Of a DNA stretch of 5,064 bases, positions 1-5,045 are shown piece by piece. The number at the start of each line of letters is the position of its first letter. Positions within the stretch are counted from its first letter, which is position 1. Source of the stretch: Burkholderiaceae bacterium (GTDB lineage Bacteria; Pseudomonadota; Gammaproteobacteria; Burkholderiales; Burkholderiaceae_C); assembly GCA_029864165.1 (NCBI GenBank), contig JAOTTZ010000169.1, positions 1 to 5,064 on the forward strand. The letters run 5' to 3'. The notes beneath the pieces were generated by a model, which made no database searches, had not been told where the DNA came from, and was given only the letters and a program-made list of their open reading frames with translations. Both the position numbers and the translations under genes were made by a program.

Positions 1-70
1 GCAAGAGCGGTTTTACCCCGGCCAGCAGGTCAAGGTAGAGCGCCTCGGCATCCAGGTGCAGCGTACTCAT
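1..70 (-). CDS. pyrR: Start of PyrR (uracil phosphoribosyltransferase / pyrimidine regulator), partial
   Basis: Only the first 23 codons are present; the gene continues past base 1. The translation begins MSTLHLDAEALYLDLLAGVK, which resembles the N-terminal helix of betaproteobacterial PyrR proteins (a DAEALY-type motif followed by a leucine-rich helix). Its ATG (70-68) overlaps the ruvX stop codon in an ATGA, which fixes the start and implies translational coupling. PyrR homologues belong to the type I phosphoribosyltransferase family and convert uracil plus PRPP to UMP. In Gram-positive bacteria they also bind pyr mRNA; a regulatory role in proteobacteria is uncertain. The usual betaproteobacterial order is yqgE, ruvX, pyrR, then pyrB and pyrC, and this context carries much of the assignment. 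The PRPP-binding loop lies outside the window, so the enzymatic call cannot be confirmed here. Confidence 0.68.
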   Translation of the reverse strand, partial: MSTLHLDAEALYLDLLAGVKPLL

Positions 71-501
71 GCCGAGCCGGTTTCGCGGAAAAACTGCTCT
101 AGGATGATCGCCGCAGAAGCTGCGTCGATGTCGTTGGCTCCTGCTGCCTTGGCTTCGGTGGTGCTGTAGCGCTCGTCCACCTCGTGCACCGGGAGTCCGA
201 AACGTCCGCCCAACTGCCGTGAAAAACGCTGTGCGCGGCGTGTATTGTCGTGCGGCGCGCCGTCGCGGTACCGCGGCAGGCCGACCACCAGCGCGTTGGG
301 TTGCCACTGCGCAATCAGCCGAGCAATTGTTTCGAAGCGAGCTTCACCTTCGGCGTTAACAGACTGCAAGGGCGTCGCGCTGCGTGTCAGTGTATTGCCG
401 ACAGCGACACCGACACAGCGTGTGCCGAAATCGAAAGCCATGAATGACCGAGGAAGCAGCAACGACGGCGCGACACACGCTGTCGTCGGTGTCGCATTCA
501 T
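67..501 (-). CDS. ruvX: RuvX/YqgF, RNase H-fold pre-16S rRNA processing nuclease
   Basis: A 144-residue protein of the RuvX/YqgF family, close to the usual length of about 135-150. Family landmarks appear in order: the first catalytic Asp strand AFDFGTRCVGVAVG (residues 22-35, Asp24), a second strand LVVGLPRYRDG (71-81), the VHEVDERYSTTEA strand (105-117, acidic residues Asp109 and Glu110), and a C-terminal DAASAAIILEQFF helix (126-138) that supplies the last acidic residue, Asp126. The protein is cytoplasmic; in E. coli the family is implicated in maturing the 5' end of 16S rRNA, and an older Holliday-junction resolvase assignment is less supported. The start at 501 is chosen because its ATG overlaps the yqgE stop in ATGA. 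This gives a 20-residue extension before the alternative start Met21 (base 441), and such extensions occur in betaproteobacterial homologues. The stop overlaps the pyrR start in the same way. Confidence 0.95.
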   Translation of the reverse strand: MNATPTTACVAPSLLLPRSFMAFDFGTRCVGVAVGNTLTRSATPLQSVNAEGEARFETIARLIAQWQPNALVVGLPRYRDGAPHDNTRRAQRFSRQLGGRFGLPVHEVDERYSTTEAKAAGANDIDAASAAIILEQFFRETGSA

Positions 502-1079
502 GCGTGCCCAGCCTCCTGGCTGAGCAAATGTGGCGTGATGCCCAACAGCGCAAGAGCCCGTTCGTAGCGTTGCTCAACGGGTGTGTCGAAAATGACCTCA
601 GGTACTGCGCCAACGTTGATCCAGCCATTGCGGCTCATCTCGTCTTCAAGCTGGCCGGCGCCCCAGCCGCTGTAGCCCAAGGTCACCAAAATCTTCTTCG
701 GCCCGGCGCCGCTGGACAAGGCCTCCAGCACATCCTTGCTGGTGGTCATCTCCAGGCCACCGCCCGGAATGGCCAACGTCGAACTGTAGGGACTACTGTC
801 TTCGCCCTGGCGCTCGTGCAAGACAAAACCGCGCTCGGTCTGCACCGGCCCACCGAAGTACACCGGGCTGTTGGCAAGGTCTTCGCGGCTCAAAGACAGT
901 TCGACCTTCTCGAACAAGCTCTTCAGCTTGATGTCGATGGGCTTGTTGATCAACAAGCCGAGCGCGCCTTTGTTGGTGTGCTCACACATGTAGACTACCG
1001 CGCCCGCGAACGTGTTGTCCGTTGCGCCCGGCATTGCGATCAAGAATTGATTTGTCAGGTTGATTTGGGCGTCGGACAT
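498..1079 (-). CDS. yqgE: YqgE/AlgH family (DUF179) protein
   Basis: A 193-residue, full-length member of the YqgE/AlgH family. Landmarks are NQFLIAMPGATDNTFAGAVV (residues 10-29), the VYMCEHTNKGALGLLINKP segment (29-47), a central VYFGGPVQTERGFVLH block, and the C-terminal GYSGWGAGQLEDEM stretch followed by an Asn-Gly-Trp. All are close to the family pattern. The protein has no signal peptide or membrane segment and is presumably cytoplasmic. Its biochemical function is not established; AlgH was linked to alginate regulation in Pseudomonas. It is the first gene of a tightly coupled unit, sharing four bases (ATGA) with ruvX. The start at 1079 places the conserved FLIAMPG block at residues 12-18, as expected, although there is no clear Shine-Dalgarno sequence before it. 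A TAAAAT hexamer ends six bases upstream of the ATG, so the message could be leaderless or have a very short leader. Confidence 0.95.
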   Translation of the reverse strand: MSDAQINLTNQFLIAMPGATDNTFAGAVVYMCEHTNKGALGLLINKPIDIKLKSLFEKVELSLSREDLANSPVYFGGPVQTERGFVLHERQGEDSSPYSSTLAIPGGGLEMTTSKDVLEALSSGAGPKKILVTLGYSGWGAGQLEDEMSRNGWINVGAVPEVIFDTPVEQRYERALALLGITPHLLSQEAGHA

Positions 1080-1135
1080 AGCGGCATTTTAGGCCAGCCC
1101 CCGGGACGTCATTTCAAAGCCGCCTACGCAGTATG

Positions 1136-1151
1136 TCGCGTTCTCGCGTTC
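1136..1151. repeat. Perfect tandem repeat of an 8-mer (TCGCGTTC x2)
   Basis: The plus strand reads TCGCGTTC twice with no spacer (1136-1143 and 1144-1151); on the coding strand this is GAACGCGA twice. It lies 57-72 bases upstream of the yqgE ATG and upstream of the candidate -35. It could be a paired binding site for a regulator or a simple duplication; the sequence alone does not decide. Confidence 0.6.
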
Positions 1152-1176
1152 GGCCCTAGGCCACCTTCTATAACGC
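1146..1176. repeat. Weak nested inverted repeat in mgtE-yqgE spacer
   Basis: Outer arms GCGTT (1146-1150) and AACGC (1172-1176) are complementary. They enclose GGCC-CTA-GGCC (1152-1162), which can form a 4-base-pair inner stem with a 3-base loop and contains the palindrome CCTAGG. The layout is asymmetric, with about nine unpaired bases on one side, and no T-run follows on either strand. It is therefore a poor intrinsic terminator. It is at best a weak RNA structure downstream of mgtE. Confidence 0.25.
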
Positions 1177-1204
1177 GGACGGCGGGCCGACCGGCAGGTA
1201 CAGC

Positions 1205-2530
1205 TTACGCCGCCCCCTGCGCCAACAGCGGCGCAAACAGCGCCGCAATGCCAAGGAACGAGAAAAAGCCTACGACGTCGGTCACCGTGGTCAAAATGAT
1301 AGACGAGGCAGTGGCGGGGTCTTGACCGAAGCGGCGCAACAACATAGGCACCAGCGCGCCAGCCAGTCCGGCGGCAAACATTGAAATAACCATCGCCAGC
1401 GTGATCACCCCCACCAACGCCAGCGAACCGCTCCATGCATAGACCCCAAGCCCGGTGGTCACCGCAACAGCGACCCCGTTGACCAGTCCGGTCATCGCCT
1501 CCTTGGCCATTACCGCAGGCCAATGGCGCAGGCTGATCTCGCGCAGCAACAGCCCACGCATCGTGACCGCCAAAGCCTGTGCCCCAGCATTGCCCGACTG
1601 ACCCGCCACCACCGGTAGCAGCACGGCCAGCGCGGTGAACTGCGCAATAGTGCTCTCGAACAGCCCCACCACCGCGGCGGCGAGAAAAGCAGTCAGCAGG
1701 TTGATCTGCAGCCAGGGCAGACGCTTGCGCACGGCAAAACCCGGCGACGATAACGCCCGCTCATCCGGACTGGCGCCGACCATGGTCAGGATGTCCAAGC
1801 TGGTCTCTTCCTCAACCGCCGCCACCAACTCGGCCTGCCGGATGACACCGATGAGGCGGCCACTGACGTTGATCACCGGCAAGGCGGTGATCTGGTGCTT
1901 CTGCAGCGTCTCCACTACTTCTTCGCGTGGGGCGAGGTCACTGACGAAGCAGGCAACACCGCGCGTGACGTCGGCCAGCGGTAAATCGCGTGCGGCCAGA
2001 ACCAGGTCGTGCACCTCGACGCGGCCGGTCAACCGGCCCTCGTGGTCGACAACGAACAGCTCGCGCAGCCCGCTGCGGCGAATTTGGCGCAAGCGCTCGA
2101 TCGCCTCGGCCACCGTCATACCGCGGCGCAACGGGCTGACGCGCGGGTCCATCATGCGTCCGGCACAGTCGTCGGTGTAGGCCAGCAAACCGCTCAGCTC
2201 CTGCGCAACCTCGGCGTCTAGGCGCTGCAACCAGGCGTTGCGTTGCGCCGGGGCCAGCTGCGTCAGCACAGCGACGCTGACCACCGGCTCGGCTTCGGTC
2301 AGCAGGTGCTGTGCCAGTGGCTCCGGTAAGAGCTCAAGCACCTCGTGCGCAACATCGGACGCCAATGCTTGCCAGGCGTGCAGGGCTGCGTGTGGCGGCT
2401 GCGCGGCAAGCAGCGCTGCTGCCTCGGCCGCTGGCATGGCCTCGAACAGGTGCGCTGCCTCGTGCGGATAGTCGAGCAAAAAGCGGTGCGTCAGCGCCGC
2501 TTCGGCCAGCGTTCGCCGCTCAGCGCCCAT
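1205..2530 (-). CDS. mgtE: MgtE family Mg2+ transporter, full length
   Basis: A 441-residue MgtE-type magnesium channel/transporter of the inner membrane, normal in length. Domains in order: superhelical MgtE N domain (about residues 15-115), CBS1 (about 127-182, starting MMDPRV), CBS2 (about 190-242), an acidic plug-helix region EEETSLDILTMVG (240-252), and a five-helix pore domain (about 274-434). Pore landmarks are RLPWLQINLLTAFLAA (270-285), LPVVAGQSGNAGAQAL (305-320) and TTVTDVVGFFSFLGIA (414-429). Asp418 in the last matches the conserved pore Asp that binds Mg2+ in the Thermus enzyme. In that family the cytosolic N and CBS domains bind Mg2+ and close the pore when Mg2+ is ample. The start at 2530 is preferred over Met at 2557 because GGAG (2541-2538) sits seven bases before it. 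The gene overlaps the upstream N-CBS gene by 11 bases, suggesting translational coupling. Confidence 0.95.
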   Translation of the reverse strand: MGAERRTLAEAALTHRFLLDYPHEAAHLFEAMPAAEAAALLAAQPPHAALHAWQALASDVAHEVLELLPEPLAQHLLTEAEPVVSVAVLTQLAPAQRNAWLQRLDAEVAQELSGLLAYTDDCAGRMMDPRVSPLRRGMTVAEAIERLRQIRRSGLRELFVVDHEGRLTGRVEVHDLVLAARDLPLADVTRGVACFVSDLAPREEVVETLQKHQITALPVINVSGRLIGVIRQAELVAAVEEETSLDILTMVGASPDERALSSPGFAVRKRLPWLQINLLTAFLAAAVVGLFESTIAQFTALAVLLPVVAGQSGNAGAQALAVTMRGLLLREISLRHWPAVMAKEAMTGLVNGVAVAVTTGLGVYAWSGSLALVGVITLAMVISMFAAGLAGALVPMLLRRFGQDPATASSIILTTVTDVVGFFSFLGIAALFAPLLAQGAA

Positions 2531-3377
2531 CGACCTTCTCCGCGACCGCTGGCACACTCGGCAGCAGCACCAAACCGCATTCGAGCAGACCAGTCAGCGC
2601 TTGCCAGTAGCCGCCGGCAAACAGCGCCAGCGGTGTAGCCTCCCCTGCCGTGGCCGGGGGCGGCGCGGTGCGACGCAGCGCGCGCGCGAGGGCATCGCGT
2701 GTCAACACGCCCACCAAGTGCTCACCGGGCTCGACCACGGGCAGCGCTGAGCTGTGCTCCCAGCCCGGATGCGCAGTTGTGCCCGACAACGGTGCCTGCG
2801 CGCTGAGCACTGCCGCCGGGCGCTGCATCAGCGTCGCCAGCGTGGCGCCAGTCGGCGCTTGCAAGAGCGCCGCAAAGCCTACGACGCCTGCGAGGCGGCG
2901 CTCAGCGTCGGCGACAAACACCACCGGGTGTGTGGCCGGCGCCAGCCGCACACGCTCTAGCGCGTTGCCGACACGGGTGTCTGCTGGCAGCGTGACGACG
3001 TCGGGGTCGGCCCAAGCGCCCAATGTGTCCTCCGTGTGACCCAGCAACAGTGTCGAGGCCAGCGCGGCTGCGGTCGGCAGACCCGCGGTCAGCACACGGC
3101 GCCGCGCATCGGGCAAGTGCCGCAGCACAGCCACCGTTGGCTGCGTGCCCATGGGCGCCAGCAACTCGAGTGCGCGTGCATCGTCCAGTGCGGCAATGCA
3201 GCGCGCTGCTCTTTGCGGCAGCATGGCGGCCAATACAGCAGCACCGAGCCGCGCCGGGGCATACTCGAACAGCGCCGCCGCCTCTTCGGCCGGCAACGCA
3301 TCGAGCACACGCGCTGCCTGTGCAGGATGCCCGCGCATGAAGGCCCCACTGAACGTTTGATCGCGATCCTCGGCCAT
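2520..3377 (-). CDS. MgtE N-domain + CBS-pair protein without membrane domain
   Basis: A 285-residue, alanine-rich protein that resembles the cytosolic half of MgtE. Residues about 14-113 form an MgtE N-like helical repeat region (RVLDALPAEEAAALFEYAP at 23-41; LRHLPDARRRVL at 85-96). A CBS pair follows, with CBS1 about 120-175 (VVFVADAERRLAGVVGF at 152-168) and CBS2 about 180-235 (SALPVVEPGEHLVGVLTRD at 210-228). There is no five-helix pore domain. The acidic plug motif after CBS2 (EEETSLD in the neighbouring MgtE) is absent. The C-terminus (about 249-276, ALFAGGYWQALTGLLECGLV) is moderately hydrophobic and may be an amphipathic or membrane-associating helix. The gene starts 11 bases after the MscS-like gene and overlaps mgtE by 11 bases, so a cytosolic regulatory role with MgtE is inferred. 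No strong Shine-Dalgarno precedes the start; Met14 is a possible alternative. It could also be a nucleotide-sensing CBS protein with an independent job. Confidence 0.88.
   Translation of the reverse strand: MAEDRDQTFSGAFMRGHPAQAARVLDALPAEEAAALFEYAPARLGAAVLAAMLPQRAARCIAALDDARALELLAPMGTQPTVAVLRHLPDARRRVLTAGLPTAAALASTLLLGHTEDTLGAWADPDVVTLPADTRVGNALERVRLAPATHPVVFVADAERRLAGVVGFAALLQAPTGATLATLMQRPAAVLSAQAPLSGTTAHPGWEHSSALPVVEPGEHLVGVLTRDALARALRRTAPPPATAGEATPLALFAGGYWQALTGLLECGLVLLPSVPAVAEKVDGR
2538..2541 (-). promoter_or_regulatory. Ribosome binding site deciding the mgtE start
   Basis: On the minus strand GGAGAAGGTCG directly precedes the ATG at 2530-2528. The GGAG is seven bases upstream, an ideal spacing. 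The site lies within the 3' end of the preceding N-CBS gene. It favours the 441-residue MgtE over the nine-residue-longer version starting at 2557. Confidence 0.7.
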
Positions 3378-3388
3378 GTCGCGTTGGC

Positions 3389-4204
3389 TCAGCTAACGTC
3401 GCGGCGCACGATCAGCACGATGGCCTCGTCGTGGTAAACCCGGCCGGGCAGCACGACACGGCCGTCGTCGGTCTCCAATACCAGTGAGGTGACCGTGACA
3501 TCGACAATGCGGCCCTCGTGGCCAGCAACGCGAACGCGCTGGTCTAGCTGTAGTGCCTGGCGCAGATAGTGCGCGCCGATCAGGTTGGCGACATAGCTGC
3601 GTGCGCCCAGGCTGACCGCGAGCGTCACGCCACCCATCACTGAAGCCAGCAACACGGCGGCAAGAATCGCTATCCAAGTCACCTTGAGACCAACCTGCTC
3701 GGCGCCAACCAGCAACGCCACTGCCAGCGTCGCCCCCTGCGCCACGCGTGCCAGCGCGGCGCGCTGTGGTGGCGCGAGCGCGGTGGCCGCAGCCCGTACA
3801 AGCTCGGCAACAAAGCCCGACAACACGTAACCGACGGCCACGATCAGCAACCCCGCGGCCAGCGTCGGCAGATGATCGAGCAAGCGCGCCAACCAATCCG
3901 TGAAGGTTTGCAATCCCAGCGTATGCGTTGCCGCGGCAACGAAGAACAGCAGCACGACCCAGTAGACGACGGTACCGAGCACCGACGCTGAGCGGTCGAT
4001 GTGCCAACGCTCGGGGCCGAGGCTGCGCGCTATCAACGAATCGAGCAAACTTGCACCACGCCGCGTTGCCAGCCGCAGCAACCGCGCCAACAGCCAGCCG
4101 ACCAACAACAGCGTCAGCGCTCCCAGCAACTGCGGCAGGTATACCAGCAGGCGCTCAATCGTCGCCACGACGGCGCGGTCTAGTGCTACAGCGAAGTTGC
4201 CCAT
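3389..4204 (-). CDS. MscS-like membrane protein with conserved TM helices and minimal beta domain
   Basis: A 271-residue inner-membrane protein. Hydrophobic segments lie at about residues 17-44, 74-96, 112-134, 152-170 and 175-198. The last is rich in Gly and Ala (ASVMGGVTLAVSLGARSY, 187-204), like the pore-lining TM3 of MscS channels. A beta-domain-like tail follows (about 216-268: LQLDQRVRVAGHEGRIVDVT, then LETDDGRVVLPGRVYHDEA). Compared with E. coli MscS, the conserved Pro-Asn after the DG turn reads Pro-Gly. The protein ends at the close of the beta domain, without the C-terminal alpha/beta vestibule. It may be a small mechanosensitive channel or a membrane partner protein; gating is not shown. 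The start is supported by AGGA (4215-4212) seven bases upstream. The N-CBS gene starts 11 bases downstream, indicating an operon with the MgtE genes. Confidence 0.87.
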   Translation of the reverse strand: MGNFAVALDRAVVATIERLLVYLPQLLGALTLLLVGWLLARLLRLATRRGASLLDSLIARSLGPERWHIDRSASVLGTVVYWVVLLFFVAAATHTLGLQTFTDWLARLLDHLPTLAAGLLIVAVGYVLSGFVAELVRAAATALAPPQRAALARVAQGATLAVALLVGAEQVGLKVTWIAILAAVLLASVMGGVTLAVSLGARSYVANLIGAHYLRQALQLDQRVRVAGHEGRIVDVTVTSLVLETDDGRVVLPGRVYHDEAIVLIVRRDVS

Positions 4205-4338
4205 GCGGACATCCTAACCTGGGCCGCGGCTATGTGCTTAAAGGCCACGTGGCTGCGCTCGTCGCGCGCCAACAGCTTGCCGAATAGACGCAACCCGCTG
4301 TGGCTGAACCTATGTTGCCAACGCTGGGCGAAGCTCAC
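4186..4338 (-). CDS. Possible 50-residue small ORF between dsbA and the MscS-like gene
   Basis: The minus strand carries an open frame from GTG (4338-4336) to TAG (4188-4186). The GTG overlaps the dsbA TGA as GTGA, and the end runs 19 bases into the MscS-like gene. The predicted peptide is Arg-, His- and Ala-rich and contains GLRLFGKLLARDERSHVAF (residues 14-32). It includes an ExxH (Glu27, His30) in a helix-like setting that recalls one metal-binding helix of ferritin-like di-iron proteins. One such motif is not enough to claim that fold. There is no clear Shine-Dalgarno before the GTG. It may be a real small protein coupled to dsbA, a relic of a lost gene, or chance in GC-rich DNA. I do not recognise it. 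Confidence 0.25.
   Translation of the reverse strand: MSFAQRWQHRFSHSGLRLFGKLLARDERSHVAFKHIAAAQVRMSAWATSL
4212..4215 (-). promoter_or_regulatory. Ribosome binding site of the MscS-like gene
   Basis: On the minus strand AGGATGTCCGC precedes ATG (4204-4202), so AGGA sits seven bases before the start. It supports the assigned N-terminus MGNFAV. No convincing sigma70 promoter is visible in the 130 bases between this gene and dsbA. Confidence 0.6.
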
Positions 4339-4982
4339 TGCTTGGCGCGGCTTTTTAGAATCAGGAAGTCGGCCACCTGTAGCGCGCGCTCGGGTGTACC
4401 AGCCAGTGAAATCGATGTGAAGTACTGACCTTGAATGCCCAGCGCAGGCACGCCGTCGATTTTGTAGGCCTGTGCCAACTTGCCGGCTTGGCGGGCTTTG
4501 GTCTGCACCGAAAATCCGTTGTAGTGCTGAAGGAACTTCTTCGCATCAACGCCGTGCTTGGTCATGAACGCTGCAATCTCGTTCGGTTTGTCCAGCCGCT
4601 GCCGATCGTTGTGGATGGCATAGAACACCTTGCGGTGAACTGTTTCGACCAGCTTCATCTCTTCGAGCGCGAAGAAAATGCGTTGGTGGGCGAAGAACGG
4701 CTCCTCGCGAAATGCCACCGGCGCGCGCCGAAACTCGACATCAGCCGGCAGTTTTTTTGCCCAATCGTCGAGCGTCGGCTCGAACGCATTGCAGTGCGGA
4801 CAGCCATACCAGAAAAACTCCACCACCTCGATCTTGCCCGCCGTATGTACGGGCAGCGGCTGGCTCAGGCGAACGTAGTCCTTGCCCTCCACCGGCCCGG
4901 CCTGCCCCATGGCGGGCGAAAAAGCACCGCCTGCTGCAATACCCGCGCCCAACATACCCACCGAAAAATCACGACGCTTCAT
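4335..4982 (-). CDS. dsbA: DsbA-type periplasmic thiol:disulfide oxidoreductase
   Basis: A 215-residue thioredoxin-fold protein that donates disulfides to exported proteins and is normally re-oxidised by DsbB. The active site Cys61-Pro-His-Cys64 lies in EFFWYGCPHCNAFEP (55-69), and the cis-proline loop is GVPAL (177-181, Pro179) as in E. coli DsbA. An alpha-helical insert (about 95-160) separates the thioredoxin halves. The N-terminus MKRRDFSVGMLGAGIAAGG followed by FSPAMGQA looks like a signal peptide cleaved near residue 28. Its Arg-Arg-x-Phe start and mild hydrophobicity resemble a twin-arginine (Tat) signal more than a classical Sec signal. The start at 4982 is supported by AAGGA (4993-4989) six bases upstream. 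In Burkholderiales dsbA usually follows argS and a SPOR-domain gene. The CPHC motif with valine before the cis-proline favours DsbA over DsbC or DsbG. Confidence 0.95.
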   Translation of the reverse strand: MKRRDFSVGMLGAGIAAGGAFSPAMGQAGPVEGKDYVRLSQPLPVHTAGKIEVVEFFWYGCPHCNAFEPTLDDWAKKLPADVEFRRAPVAFREEPFFAHQRIFFALEEMKLVETVHRKVFYAIHNDRQRLDKPNEIAAFMTKHGVDAKKFLQHYNGFSVQTKARQAGKLAQAYKIDGVPALGIQGQYFTSISLAGTPERALQVADFLILKSRAKQ

Positions 4983-4988
4983 GGCTCG

Positions 4989-4993
4989 TCCTT
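4989..4993 (-). promoter_or_regulatory. Ribosome binding site of dsbA
   Basis: On the minus strand AAGGACGAGCC precedes the ATG (4982-4980). AAGGA is a good Shine-Dalgarno match with six bases of spacing, and it fixes the start that gives the complete signal peptide. Confidence 0.7.
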
Positions 4994-5045
4994 GAGTTGA
5001 ATGACCGAGGCGAGAATGCGAACTCCCCAGTCCGATTAAACCTAA

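Larger units (their letters stand above)
1080..1204 (-). promoter_or_regulatory. Intergenic spacer mgtE-yqgE with weak promoter candidate
   Basis: This 125-base stretch separates the mgtE stop from yqgE and contains no convincing gene. On the minus strand a TAAAAT (-10-like, 1091-1086) lies 20 bases after TTGAAA (-35-like, 1117-1112). That spacing is longer than the usual 16-18, so the promoter is only tentative. If it is used, transcription would begin at or very near the yqgE ATG. Farther upstream are an 8-base tandem repeat and a small inverted repeat, described separately. No strong terminator with a U-run is visible after mgtE, so read-through from mgtE into yqgE is possible. Confidence 0.3.

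Noticed and set aside
444..1325. Long plus-strand open frame of 293 codons opposite yqgE and the end of mgtE
   Set aside because: It is antisense to yqgE, which has clear family motifs, and its translation shows no recognisable domain. Long antisense frames are expected in GC-rich coding DNA.
1089..1523. Minus-strand open frame of 144 codons covering the 3' end of mgtE and the spacer
   Set aside because: It is out of frame with MgtE, whose last helices and pore Asp are encoded in the same bases. The translation is Gly/Arg/Cys-rich, typical of a shadow frame.
3393..4007. Minus-strand open frame of 204 codons inside the MscS-like gene
   Set aside because: It is an Arg-rich shadow in another frame. 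The MscS-like frame has orderly hydrophobic segments and a beta-domain pattern.
4244..4253. Palindrome GCCACGTGGC and nearby GCCGCGGC (4223-4230) upstream of the MscS-like gene
   Set aside because: Short perfect palindromes are common in GC-rich DNA. There is no promoter next to them, no second copy and no T-run, so neither an operator nor a terminator can be supported.
4431..5000. Plus-strand open frame of 189 codons opposite dsbA
   Set aside because: It mirrors the dsbA codons and has no recognisable motif. DsbA on the minus strand has its active site, cis-proline loop and ribosome binding site.
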